From: Parapristionchus giblindavisi
Taxonomy: Eukaryota; Nematoda; Chromadorea; Rhabditida; Diplogasteridae
Direction: 5' to 3'
NCBI GenBank assembly: GCA_943737045.1
Contig: CALSFV010000395.1
Coordinates: 62,001 to 126,000 of the forward strand
Length of the DNA: 64,000 nt
Shown: piece by piece, positions 13,801 to 24,924 of the stretch
Layout of the letters: each line of letters starts with the position of its first letter
How positions within the stretch are numbered: the stretch's first letter is position 1
Notes under the pieces: model-generated
What the model was told of the DNA's origin: nothing
Databases searched by the model: none
The model's input: the letters and a program-made list of their open reading frames with translations, nothing else
Translations under genes and position numbers: made by a program

Positions 13801-16800
13801 AGAGTATTTGTTCCATCAAGATATAGTAATTGACATGTTGATGATGACTTCTCAAAGTTGAATGATCTACACTTCTCAGGTGAAAGCTCGAAACATCTTA
13901 ATTAATATCAGTTATCGATTAGTTCATTTAGTGTCTACAGTACTTCTTCATGCATTGTTGGACAGTTGATTTCTGTTCAGTCTTGAGCACATGGAGATCA
14001 GCTTCTCCCTCAGGAAGGGCGGCATTTAGAGTACGAATGGATCTGAATATTCATCATATTAATCAATCAATAAATCTAATCTACAGTACCTGAGTTGAGT
14101 TCCTGCGGGACAAGATTCCTTATCAAGATGGCATGAGATATCGAAGTAATCAACCTATAATCAATTAATATTATATCTTAAATGGAATAGTTACAGTATA
14201 CCTGGAAGTCATCTCCCTCAGGGATGAATAGATCAGGCTTGGATGCACGAGTCTCAGAGTTGAGAATACACTCCTGAATAGAAGATATGGATTACGGTAG
14301 GACTAATCATTATTGATTACCTGTTCATTGTAGTAGTACATGACTGATTTGCATACGAAGTCATCTCCAGTCTCAGGAGGGGGGCTGTAATGAGAGATTT
14401 GAATTGGCGCCCATGGTGTGGATACAGTAATCTGTAGTGTATCTACCGTACTTTGTGCATTGATCGAGACACATAGTGACAGATGGAACATTCTCCATTA
14501 CAAAGGCTGCGAATCCAACAAGGATCATTTGAGGAACACGGACAAATGAAGGAGAGTTACGACATGTATTGGGAGCTGAATCGAATGATTATTGATTGAT
14601 TATTGATTGATTATTGATTGATTATTGATTGATTATTGATTGATTCATCATTAATCTCTGTGCTTTGCATTGAACGATCCAAATGATTGGTCCACTTTCT
14701 AATGAAGTTTGTGTTCTTCTTTTATTCTATCTATGCGCATTCCAATTATTTTCACTCTCTCCGAATATGTCTCTCTCCCTCTCCCTCTTCATCTCTCCCT
14801 CTCCCTCTCCCTCTTCATCTCTCCCTCTCCTTCTTTCCCTAACGGGATGGGGGTGAACACTTTCTCTTTTCGCCCTAATAAGTCTCGTTAGATAGACTCT
14901 TTCACTCTCGAAATGAATAGAAAAGAGAAATGAAAGAATGGAATGGATTGATGAACGATCAATCACATATTTATAGACTCAAAGTCCATTTGTACTTTTA
15001 GTTCATTTCAATGAATCGATAAATCGATATTCTGAACTCACAGGCAAAACATTTCTTCTCGAAATATGTGAATCCTTCAGCAGAAATGAGATCAGCACGA
15101 CCAAGAGGCTTTGATCTACAAGAGAATACGGTAAAGATCAAAGATCAACTATCACAACTGAAAGATCAAAGATCAAGTTCCATACCTTTCGTCGGAAAGA
15201 ATACAAGTGCGTGAAGCTTCATTGTACATGAATGATTTGCAGTTGAAGTCATTGACCTAAATGGACTACCGTAATCTACAGTACTCTTATTGATTGATTG
15301 ATACCGTAAGAGATAGACGTTGAGAGCATAGAGATTGGCAAGATTCAAGATCAACATTGATGATACGATCAAGTTCATTCTCTAATTGTTTTCCCTCTAC
15401 AGCAATGTATTGAGTGATGTAAGGAGCATAACATTGGGCTGCAATGGATATCGTAGTTCAGTGGATACGGTAGTCCAAATGATACAGCAATTCAATGGAT
15501 ATGGTAGTTTAATGTATACGGTACTTCAATACACATGTCACATTAATGATCTTACATCCAGCACAGTTGTTGTCCATATAAATAACAGTATCGTCATGTT
15601 CATCAACGAAGAGATCAGGACGATCAAGACGATCTTCTGTATTGAGAATACATTCCTAAATGGTAGAATAGAGTACGGTAGTTCGATGAGGTCATATCGA
15701 TTAGTCCGCTATGTCACATACCTGATCGGTGGGATAGAACATGACTGATTCACACTCGAAACCGAATGTATCGAAGGCATTCAAACAAGCAGCTAGACAG
15801 ATCTGAAAGATGAATAGTGTAATCGATAAATCGATTGAAGGATATAGATACAGTATACCTGAATGTTCTCGGCGGGAACAACTTCACGGGCAAAACCAAC
15901 GAGGATCTTCTGTTCGAAAGCATCGAAATGGAAAGGAGAAGAACAGACTCTATCAGACTATAATCAATATATTGATTAATTGAAGATATTATTGATTAGT
16001 TAATATTGATTACCTTGACACAAGTCTTAGTGAGAATCTTACTACCAGGAGTGGGAGCATTCAGTCCATTCTCGAATACCATACAATTTGAATTGAGGAA
16101 TTCAACTCCAACACAATCCTATAATCAATATATGATATTATTGATTGATTGATTGATTGAATAAACATACATTATTATGTGAACAATGATCACTACATTC
16201 ACCAAATGTTGGAGATGGAATAGTTCGTAATTGTCGTCCTACTGTAGCATTGTGTTGAAGAAGAAAGATGGGTACGGTACCCGATTCGCAAGAAGAAATT
16301 TGGTCTGAATCAATATATTCATTCATTTTTACCATATTGTTGGATAAAGTAGTTTAATGAATATTGATTAACTAATAATATCGAGTATTACATATTGCAT
16401 ATCACTTCTATTGAATTCTATCTAATCCTATTCTTTTTTTTTACTTTCTCTTCATTTTCCCATTTCACTTTCTTACGGATCTCACAAATGAACAGTGTGG
16501 ATGAGTAACGGTGAGATGAACGGTAGAGAGGGAGAGGGAGGGAGGGAAAGGGAGAGGGAGAGATCTAAGAGGTAGAGGGAGAGGGAGAGATCTAAGAGGT
16601 AGAGGGAGAGAATCCAAGTAGGTCATCGTCTCTTCATCAGGAAAACGGTCGATGTGAATGTAAAAGAATAGAATAACGAGAACATTTCATTCACTATTCA
16701 ATATTATCCAAATCATCAAAATTCAATATTATCCAAATCATCAAATACATATTATTGCATTAATCAATCGATAATTCTAAATTAATTCTTGCACTATAAC

Positions 16801-16928
16801 AGTGAAAATGCTAGAAATTCCAGTAAATATTATATTACAGTAGTAAATGAATAAATATTTGAGTACATACCGATATTAGCAGCGCTAGCAATGGCCAATG
16901 CCGTAGCAGCGAGAAGATGTATGTACAT
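10836..16928 (-). CDS. noah-1: NOAH-1-like PAN/apple and zona pellucida (ZP) domain transmembrane protein
   Basis: This is an apical extracellular matrix protein of epidermis and cuticle, related to nematode NOAH-1/NOAH-2 and insect NompA. About 25 exons join in frame. Exon 1 (16871-16928) encodes the signal peptide MYIHLLAATALAIASAANI. About six cysteine-rich PAN/apple modules follow, for example CVGVEFLNSNC, then VCSSPFHFDAFEQKILVGFA with CLNAFDTFGFECESVMFY, NDFNCKSFMYNEASRTCIL, and CAGVNYNRRIGQCDVFD. A hydrophilic linker rich in Lys/Pro leads into a ZP domain (about 13100 to 11430) that carries an acidic insert (ESEEETDEKEGE). A dibasic furin-like site (GRKKRED) follows, then a hydrophobic segment (MLLGVFGLLFLLVSVQAIVV) and a short basic tail ending in TAA at 10836. 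The module order and dense conserved cysteines make the family secure. Orthology to noah-1 rather than noah-2 is inferred from length and motifs. Two introns carry repeats: a tRNA-like hairpin at 12,885-13,000 and a TCTCCC tract near 14,770. Confidence 0.9.
11370..11412. repeat. Intronic (GATCTTT)n heptamer array
   Basis: Five tandem copies of TGATCTT lie at the upstream end of a NOAH-like intron, up against the splice site. Shorter runs of the same heptamer occur near 10917-10960, 11061-11103, 12010-12035, 13585-13607, 15133-15177, 18815-18842, 50477-50515, 52805-52882, 53431-53450 and 58350-58372. Confidence 0.85.
12885..12998 (-). mobile_element. tRNA-like hairpin element in an intron of the NOAH-like gene
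   Basis: The element has inverted ends: the minus strand reads GACATGGAGGGAGTC at one end and GACTCCCTCCTTGTC at the other (14 of 15 pair). Just inside the right end is GGGTTCGACTCC, a strong B box, preceded by an anticodon-arm-like hairpin (CTGA/TCAG). No clear A box is visible and the length is about 105 bp, so a normal tRNA is unlikely. It lies wholly within the intron at about 12821-13061. Confidence 0.55.
14580..14650. repeat. Tandem (ATTGATTGATT)n repeat inside an intron
   Basis: An array of TTGATTGATTATTGATTGA-type units, about 11-12 bp long, fills the beginning of an unusually long intron of the NOAH-like gene (about 14578-15035). The same TTGATTGATT word recurs in most introns of the window as a single or double copy. 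Confidence 0.75.
14766..14835. repeat. (TCTCCC)n polypyrimidine tract in an intron
   Basis: TCTCCCTCTCCCTCTTCATC units repeat within the long intron of the NOAH-like gene. It is one of about twenty homopurine/homopyrimidine tracts in the window. Confidence 0.8.
16526..16612. repeat. (GGGAGA)n tract in intron 1 of the NOAH-like gene
   Basis: GGGAGAGGGAGAGATCTAAGAGGTAGA-type units are repeated two to three times within the first intron (16304-16870). Confidence 0.8.
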
Positions 16929-17185
16929 CGTTTATTGATTGATTATTGATCTCTTATATCGATTGATAAGAGATTGATTAATGATGACACCTGATAATTA
17001 GTATAATAATAATTGTATTCCTTGATTTGAAGGGAATAGATTGATGATGATATGATTATACTTGAAATGAATAAGAGTAATAAATGAATGAATGAATACG
17101 GTAGATGAGATGAGAACGAAGAAAATGAATAAAGAGAAGATAGAAAGAGATCCAATTGATAATATCTATCCCCGACCTATCCGAG

Positions 17186-17306
17186 AAGACGAACGGAGAG
17201 AGAAGGAGAGGGAGAGAAGGAGAGGGAGAGAAGGAGAGGTAGAGAAGGAGAGGGAGAGAAGGAGAGGGAGAGAAGGAGAGGGAGAGAAGGAGAGGGAGAG
17301 AGTGAA
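17186..17306. repeat. (GGAGAGGGAGAGAA)n homopurine tract
   Basis: About 120 bp of nearly pure purine, built from GGAGAGGGAGAGAA units repeated roughly eight times. Mirror-like homopurine DNA of this kind can adopt triplex (H-DNA) structures. Confidence 0.9.
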
Positions 17307-17535
17307 AGGGCCGAGGGCAGTCAGATAAATAGATGAGATAAAGAAAATGGTGGAGAAGAGAGACTTAATTCTTTTACATGATCCTATATACTATATTCAT
17401 TCATGGTATAGTATAGATGAATGAACTAGTAGATGTGCTACCATTCTAATATATCTCTCTCTTCTTCTTCTTTTTTTCATTCTTTCAAATCATGTTTACA
17501 TGCATGAAATCCCATTGAAACAGCTATCAGAAAGT

Positions 17536-17638
17536 GAAGCGGAAGAGGAGAAGGAGGAAGAGGGGAGGGGAGAGGAGGAGGAGGAAGAGGGGAGGGGAGA
17601 GGAGGGGAGGGGAGAGGAGGGGAGGGGAGAGGAGGGGA
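17536..17638. repeat. (GGGGAGAGGAG)n G-rich homopurine tract
   Basis: This tract of GAGGGGAGGGGAGAGGAGG-type units is G-richer than the other GA tracts. Runs of three or four G in close succession could support G-quadruplexes on the plus strand. Confidence 0.9.
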
Positions 17639-17867
17639 GTACAAAAAAAGTGGATTGAATGGAATGTAAAAGCGGGGCTCACTGTGGGAAGTCAAGAATA
17701 AGAATAGAGAAGATATAGAGGAATAGATGAAGATAGTGGAACTAGATTAAGAGTTAACAATGAACATCCATGAAATATTTATGAAATATTTGATAAAAGA
17801 GATCATTATCCAAGAACAAATAAAAGGAAGAGGAGGTGTGGAATAATTCATCTCATTCATAACTAGA

Positions 17868-18022
17868 GTTCGTTATTCGGGTTGGGGGTTGGTTGCCCGC
17901 AATGGCTCGTAATATCATTGCTGGCCCGCAACCTCGGATTGAGGGGAGGAGGAGCGATTGCGAACTTCAATCCCTAGCGCATCAGAGTGAAGGGGGCCCG
18001 AAACCCACGAATAGCCAACTCT
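17868..18022. other. GC-richer island of unknown origin with inverted ends
   Basis: This short block stands out from the AT-rich flanks. It begins near GTTATTCGGGTTGGGGG and ends near CGAAACCCACGAATAGCCAAC, so the ends are an imperfect inverted repeat (TATTCG...GGTT / AACCC...CGAATA). It may be a small non-autonomous transposon or a SINE fragment. No coding potential or known RNA was recognised. Confidence 0.4.
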
Positions 18023-19012
18023 ATTGATAACCATGAAATATGTTAAAGTATGAAAAACCTTAACAATCCGTTCACAATGAGAGATCATTGAATGAAGATT
18101 GAATTGGTGATAGATAGTAATGAACTATGATTAGAGAGAATATGAAGATGAAATGAATATGAGGAATGATTAAGATGATGAAGAAGAAGAGGAGGGATAT
18201 GGAGGAAGAAGTTGGAGATGAATGTACTCTTTGTAGATAACTGGGATGAATAAGAGAGGGAGAGGGAGAGAGAGAGAGAGGGGGGAGAAATGGAAGGAGA
18301 GGGAGAGAGAAAGTATGAAGAGTTAGAAAGTGAAGCCAATGTCTGACCTATCGTATCTCGTATCATTTTCTTTATCAGGAACACTCCAATAGGAAACGAG
18401 AGTCAACGTCCCAATTTAAGGAGGATACTCAACATTCCATCCCCTATATATCTAACGGTCTTCTCTACTTCTACCTCTTCCTTTTTCTCGACCTGAATCT
18501 CTCCCTCACCCCTCTCTCTACCCCCCCCCCTCACCCCCTCTCTCTCTTCGTTCTCTACAGTTATCCCATTGAGAAGCGAAAGGTCCATTGAATTGTAGAT
18601 GAAATACTGAACATTAAAGAGGGAGAGATATGGGTGTATATTTTAGGTCTATCCAAGTATATATTACTTATGATAAGGTCTTCATCATCTTCTTCTATCT
18701 TCTTCATCTCTTTGGTATCCTTGACCCTTAGATTACTTTGACTCATGAATAAAACCCCTCTATCTATACTCAATCATTTATGATCTATAGGTATGAGACA
18801 AGGATAATAGAGAGAGATCAAAGATCAAAGATCAAAGATCAATTCATCGTACTGAACAATGATGAAAATTGGAATTATATGAAATGGAATGTATAAAGGA
18901 AGTAGTGATGAAAGAGTTGAAGAGAGGAAGAATTGATATGATAGATGTAGATTAGGACTGCCAGAGCTGGATTATGACTCATTGACAGTGGACAAGAATA
19001 CTTACAAAAGGG

Positions 19013-19272
19013 AGAGGGGGATATAGGGAGAGGGAGAAGGAGGAATAAAGAGAGAGGGAGAGGGAGGGATAGAGGGAGAGGGAGAGGGAGAGGGAGAGAT
19101 AGAGGGAGAGGGAGAGGGAGGGATAGAGGGAGAGGGAGAGGGAGAGGGAGAGATAGAGGGAGAGGGAGAGGGAGAGATAGAGGGAGAGGGAGAGGGAGGG
19201 ATAGAGGGAGAGGGAGAGATAGAGGGAGAGGGAGAGAGAGGATAGAGGGAGAGGGAGGGATAAAGAGAGAGA
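19013..19272. repeat. (GGGAGA)n higher-order tract
   Basis: About 260 bp of GGGAGAGGGAGAGATAGA-type units arranged as a higher-order repeat: blocks of two to five GGGAGA hexamers separated by GATAGA. This is the longest tract of its kind in the window. The minus-strand open frame across it is only Leu/Pro/Ser repeats. Confidence 0.92.
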
Positions 19273-19773
19273 TATAGAATGATATGAATGTCTCAGTCAC
19301 TTGATGGTATGTTTCAATACATAGAAATGACTAATAAATGAAAGTTTGAAGATGAATGAATAGAATGAAATGACTCTCAATGATTCTTCTTCTATCCATT
19401 ATAATCTATCGGGACTCTTATTATATTCTCTCTTCTATTTAACCTTTTCAATAGACTTCTTATTCTTCTTATGGTTATTGCCCTACAAAAGCTCTCACTT
19501 TCTCTTTCTACTCAATAAACGATCAAGTTTATTCATTGAACCACTTGAACATCCAAAGACAGAGATTGTAATCGATCAATCATACCCGGAACAGTTAAAT
19601 ACAATCACAGTTAATCAATCAATAATACTACAGTACATATATCACTAGTTCTACCGGTAAAGTAGATCACAACGAATTTCATAAACATGACTAGAAATGT
19701 AAATTGAGAATCAGTGAATAGAAATAATCAATCAATAATGATAACAAATCAATCGATAGTCATGAAAAATCAA

Positions 19774-22700
19774 TCAATATCCGGCAGGACCACTTTCATC
19801 TCCTTTACGGAAATCAGAATTAGCATAGATTTGTTTATCAATTCCTCTTTCAACTCCAGTGACTACAGTAAGATTATCAGTTTTCTCCATTGTATGACCA
19901 CGTGCTGAGAGATCATCTATGTACTCCTGAACGGAATAGTACGGTATATCAGGAAATTGATTAGATATGATCAATATACAGTACCTGAGGGAAGTTTGAT
20001 TCATATTGAGTAACATTCGGTTGAAGTTGATTATGAAGACGTGGAGCATCTACAGCCTGATATGTTATATTATAAAGATTAGGACTGCAATCCTCACTTG
20101 ATACATTGTCTAAACTGAATCGAGATGGTCTTTAGAATGGAGGATAAAAGATAAGATCAAGAATGAATTGAGGTCTTATTCAAACGATTAAGATGGAGAA
20201 TATCTTTTATCACTTAAAATGAACTCATTTCACTGTTCACTTTCATTCATTCCTTTACCATTCATACTTCTCTCATTCTCTCAATTGAATACAGACTATT
20301 CTCATTATTCCTTTCACTTACTTCTTTCACATTTGCATTCAGCCATAGTGCATGAAGGGCTACTCCAGCTACTCCAGATATGATCGTCGATCCTCCTGCT
20401 CCTCCTACTGCCATTAGTTGCTGTAAGATCATTGATTAGAGCTGTAAGATTACGATATATACCTGTTTGTCATCAGTATCGAAGATAACAAGAGGACTCA
20501 TACTAGATTGTGGTCTCTTTCCTGGTTTGATGAAATTAGCCGGAGATGGAGGATATCCAAAGTAATTGGGATGACCTTAAAGGGACACTTTATTGATTGT
20601 ATCGATTGATTATAGTACCTGGTAAAGAGAAATCATCCATTTCATCATTCCATAGAATTCCTGTTGATTCTGATGCACGAATTGAACCCATTCTAAATTA
20701 ATCGATAGAGATTATTGATTTATCGATTACTTACAATAGATTAATAGTAGATGTTACTGAAACAGCGTTCCCATGTTTATCGATTACTGAGATGTGCGTA
20801 GTTCCATGATCAACCTGAGATTTATTGATTGAATTGGTCTATCTATTTAAGTGAATTGAATGAATTAAATCAAATGAATGAATAAACCTACAGCAGGGGC
20901 TTCGAATGTTCCACCATAATATGAATCTGGATGAGTTACATCAGTGATTTGAGATCTGAAAAGATCTCATCATCAAATCAATTCGAAGTCAAAATTTACG
21001 TTTTATAAAGAAACCTACTGATAACAGGAAAAGTTTCAGTTTCCATTGGATATTCTCTTTTCCCGAATTTTAAGAAAATTGGAGAAATCGGCATTAGGTT
21101 TGTAACAGGCCGCATTACGACCTCTATTCCGTACTTTCACAACTGAAAGGTCCTGTCAATCTCTTGTATATAACGTATCCCTTTCATAAACGATATGTTT
21201 TTGGATTTGCATAGACATTCGAGGGAATCCACCTTTGACATTTTAATCAGTTCATAGTTCACTATTTTGCTATCGTTACATTCACATCATGAGGTCCATT
21301 AAATTATATTTAGTCAATTAAATATAAACACGGCTCAGATTCTTCTCTCTTATCTTTCATCTCATCACAAAGATCGCAAACAGAATATTAACAAAATGAC
21401 ATTTGATGGTTATTAAATTCTTGTGCTCAGCATGTGCAGATCATAATTTTTTCAAAAAAAATTTAAATAAACTAATCTGCCCCACATAATTTTTGCTCCC
21501 GGGAAATCCCCCGAGAGCTGCCCAAAAACTGTGGTTCTCTAACACAGAGAATATCTGGTCAGAAGCCCAATCGTACCTTGAGATACTGGGTATTAACCGA
21601 CTATGCACTCAAAATGTCGCCCCTTACATTCTGCGCGCGGCGAACACCAGACGGGTTCGGTTATAGAGGCGCGCGACGAGGAAGAGGCGGAGCGTTGATT
21701 GCGTATTACATTATTTAATATTATTCTATTTTATGCTGTTTCCTAAATTGCGCAGTATCCCAGTCTTATTCAAAGATAAGACCATATTATAATATATACA
21801 GTTTGTTGTTATATTAGTATTTCCATTACGTGGTCAGGAAACGAGAGTGGTTTGGCCAGATCTGGGAAGAGTTATATCTTCTAATGCTGTGGTGTCCGGT
21901 GCTCAGGTGGCGCAGCGGTAAGACGCGAAGTTTGTAATACCGCGCTCGTAGGTTCGATGCCCACCTGAGGTAGTTGCTAGTCGACTATTACAACCCTTCT
22001 CATCGGAGGACCATGAATAATGAGCCAAAGGCTAATATATGAATGAACGCCTCTTGATAAGATTATCTCTTCCAAGGAAGATTGATACAGAATCGATTGA
22101 TGGCCGGCCATATACATATATGTATTGAATATATTGAATATATTGAATGAATATGGTATACTTGGGGAAAATTGGAAAATTAGCCTGTAAAAGGGCATGA
22201 GTAATGTACAGTGCAATCGAATGGCACTAAAATTTTTGCGTAAATGCCTTTTTATATTTTATACATGGATAATTTCATTATTATGTATTGTCAAGTGTGC
22301 GATATAAGCAAACTTTGATTAAGTTATTATTGATTCATTCAACATATTTTTCGGAACGATCTCTGTCATTCATATCTTTTACTTTCATACTATCGACAAA
22401 GCGGCATATTGTTTACCTGACATATTGTGCCCATTCAGGAGTGGTGATGTTCCTTGCGATATAAGTAGCATTTGTTACAAAGGCCATATCTCCTAATTGT
22501 GATCGACCAGCATAGGCAAACTTAAATGGAATAAATTTGGAATATGATTTAATTAATCAATGAAGTTTAAATTCTTTAGTTTTAATAATCAACCTTTGAT
22601 GCTTCAATGAAATGATGCAGCATACCAGCTATGTCATCGAATGATTTCAAATTGTAATCATATCTGAAAGTGGGTCTCATGACGATATTCCAATATCGAT

Positions 22701-24272
22701 TGATCTACCGTACCCATCAAGTGCATTCAATATTCCCATAGCAACAGCTGCTCCAGCTGGAGGAGGAGGACCACAGATATGACGATTACCACGAAGTTTA
22801 ACTGTTATTACATCACCATCAGGACGAATTATTGATTTATAATTAGCAAGATCATCAAGAGTGATAAGACCACCTAAACTGAGTACTGTAGATTTATCGA
22901 TTGATTAGGGATTGATCACTCATACCGTATTTCTTGAATTCTTCAACAACAGATTTAGCAATATCTCCCTTATAGAAAATATCAATAGGATCGGATGAAT
23001 TAGCGATTCTTTCAAGAGTTGAGAGAAATTCTGGTCTGAAATATGTATGATATTCAGATGATTTCAAGATGTAATTGGGACCTAGTTTTGATTTGTTCTC
23101 CATGTTTGTAGATATCACCAGTCTTTGGATTAATGAATCCTTTCATTGTCGTTTCATTTAGTATATTACTTCTCTTTGAATTCATTGCACTAGCTAGAGC
23201 ATACGAAGTTGGATATCCTTTAAATACAATGGAATGATTAATATAGAGAATATATAATGAATACCTTCCTTCATCAATTGAATCGTTGGATCAACCAAAC
23301 TTTTCCATGTCACTTTTCCACTTCCAAAATTAGTGAATTCAGTCCATAGACCATGTAGTTCACCAGGAACAGCAATTGCACGCCAACCTATACAATATTT
23401 GAAATTGTCATCTCATGAATATTTATATATCAAATTCCATAACATAAACTACACTTTATCTGTCAATGCTTCTTTCTAATATAAAGATATATGTATAATA
23501 TATAAATGAAGCATATACCAATTTGTGATTCTTCCCATCTATCTTTGAACATATTCTCTTCAGCAGCTGATGGAGCAGTCTCTCGAGCATCGATCACATG
23601 ACACTTTTGTGTTGTACTCAATACATATCTTATACTCATAGTCTCAATAGATTCAACATACACATTATATATAGTCATGAAGTGACCTCCTCCTATACCA
23701 GCTGAATGAGTATCCATAACACCTAAACTATATATTTACAAAATTCACAACAACAAAATAGTCCTACCAATGCAGAAAAGAGCGGCAATGGCAGCATCAA
23801 CAGCATTTCCTCCTTGTAAAAGGGCATTTCTATATTGATTTCAATTAGATTAATCAATATATTGATTGAATAAACCTTCCAATTTCAGAACAATATTCAT
23901 TATCTGCAGCTACTCCTGCTTTCGCATATTTTCCCATTGGAGATATGGAAGGAGGAGGCCATTTAGGCAAACGATTATCTGTCTGAATAGAGGAGTACTG
24001 TAGATGGAGCTCATGAATCAATCAATACTTACACTTGAAAGATGGAAATAAAGTGCAGCGAAGGCTACGGTAGACATCAATAACCCCATCGCCACGAGAG
24101 AAAATGTTACAAGTAACGCATACCACTTTCTGAAATATTGAAAACTACTATCGTAATCAAACTGAATAAATCCTTACTTTCTAGAGAAAACAATTTTATT
24201 TTCTGGAGTTGAAATTTGTTCATCTTTAACAGGAATAACCGAATCAGAGGATATAGGTTGAATAGCTACCAT
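19774..24272 (-). CDS. Gamma-glutamyltransferase (type II membrane glutathione hydrolase)
   Basis: The enzyme cleaves the gamma-glutamyl bond of extracellular glutathione and can transfer the glutamyl group. About 16 exons join in frame. The start chosen (24272) gives a short cytoplasmic N-terminus, [19 protein letters not shown], followed by one membrane anchor ([20 protein letters not shown]). Family motifs in order are [90 protein letters not shown], the autoprocessing site [19 protein letters not shown] with the catalytic Thr directly after Gly, [20 protein letters not shown], and [13 protein letters not shown]. It ends GPAGY with TGA at 19774-19776. All key residues appear present, so the enzyme should mature into two subunits. 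One intron (about 20960-22420) is unusually long and holds a tRNA-like element and a GC-richer block. Two coding-looking exons upstream (24750-24924) might be alternative 5' exons. Confidence 0.93.
21470..21700. other. GC-richer block within the long GGT intron
   Basis: This block contains CCCGGGAAATCCCCCGAG, CTCTAACACAGAGAAT and CTGCGCGCGGCGAAC among other unusual words and contrasts strongly with its AT-rich flanks. Together with the tRNA-like element at 21,897-21,970 it explains why this intron is about 1.5 kb when its neighbours are 40-60 bp. It is probably transposon-derived. I do not recognise a family and see no open frame of note. Confidence 0.4.
21900..21971 (+). tRNA. tRNA-like sequence, probably a pseudogene or SINE head
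   Basis: CTCAGGT at the 5' side and ACCTGAG at the 3' side form a perfect 7-bp acceptor-like stem about 68 nt apart. TGGCGCAGCGG matches the A-box consensus and GGTTCGATGCC is a near-match to the B box. The anticodon and T-stem regions do not pair well and no anticodon can be assigned. It sits in the sense-opposite orientation inside a GGT intron. A tRNA-derived SINE head or decayed tRNA is the best reading. Confidence 0.5.
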
Positions 24273-24749
24273 TGTGTTTGTAATAGAATAGAATAGATAT
24301 GAGGATTGGATAGATATCAAACTCCGCCCCTTTTTAAATGTAATACCCCTTGTAAGACTTGTTGAGAAATGTGTTTGGTATATTGCATAAGCCATCTGAT
24401 GTCTGTTAATGATCTTTCCATTCTATTCGAGTCCATATTATATATAATGATCACTCTTATCACTTTCATTCATTGTCCTCTATGCTTTCATACCACTTCC
24501 TATTAACAAACCAACCAACATTTATTGATCTCTATTTCATCCTTCATAGTTTACATCTATTTACATATAAGGTACATGATGAGATGAAGTGAAGGTCCAA
24601 ATCTTATCATATTCTTATATCACTATACTTCAACTAACACATATTTTTAATCTTCTATTGAAACGGTTCTGCACATCAATTTTCGTCTTTTCGTGTTCGC
24701 ACTAATTTCGATTTCGAATTATTTTGATAATAAAATAAAACTAAAATAC

Positions 24750-24924
24750 CCATGTTTAGGTGTTTCATCATTTGGTATCAATGGTAAATCTTCATCAAAT
24801 GGACCTTCAGCTGGTGGAAGATTATCACTGAAATGATTAAAGATCAAAAGATTAACTCTATAAAACAATATTTTCTACTTATATGTACAGTCCCGCACAT
24901 TCGCCTTCATGCCCCATTTGCGTT
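24750..24924 (-). CDS. Two candidate coding exons, gene assignment uncertain
   Basis: Two minus-strand segments, 24879-24924 and 24750-24827, are bounded by good splice signals (TTTTATAG acceptor, AA|GTAG donor, TTTCAG acceptor). They join in frame to read MKANVRDCTYNDNLPPAEGP and then FDEDLPLIPNDETPKHG. The peptide looks protein-like rather than random, but I do not recognise it. The exons lie about 480 bp upstream of the GGT start on the same strand, so they could be alternative cytoplasmic-tail exons of GGT or the 3' part of another short gene. Confidence 0.35.

Larger units (their letters stand above)
16929..19773. other. Intergenic region rich in homopurine tracts
   Basis: This separates the NOAH-like gene start from the 3' end of the GGT gene. 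It contains three long GA tracts, one GC-richer island and no plausible exon chain. The Leu/Pro and Arg/Glu-rich frames here are translations of the hexamer repeats. The first few hundred bases upstream of 16928 should hold the NOAH-like promoter, but no distinct element can be named. Confidence 0.6.

Noticed and set aside
14580..14650. CRISPR-like array
   Set aside because: The units are 11-12 bp simple tandem repeats without spacers, in a eukaryotic intron.
17092..17328. Plus-strand Arg-Glu-rich open frame
   Set aside because: Translation of a homopurine tract; its flanks show no exon signals.
18875..19300. Minus-strand open frame rich in Leu-Pro-Ser
   Set aside because: It is the direct translation of the (GGGAGA)n tract, with no splice-linked neighbours and no non-repetitive sequence of note.
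21900..21971. Functional tRNA gene
   Set aside because: The acceptor-type stem and A/B boxes are present, but the anticodon arm and T stem do not pair and no anticodon can be read, so it is listed only as tRNA-like.
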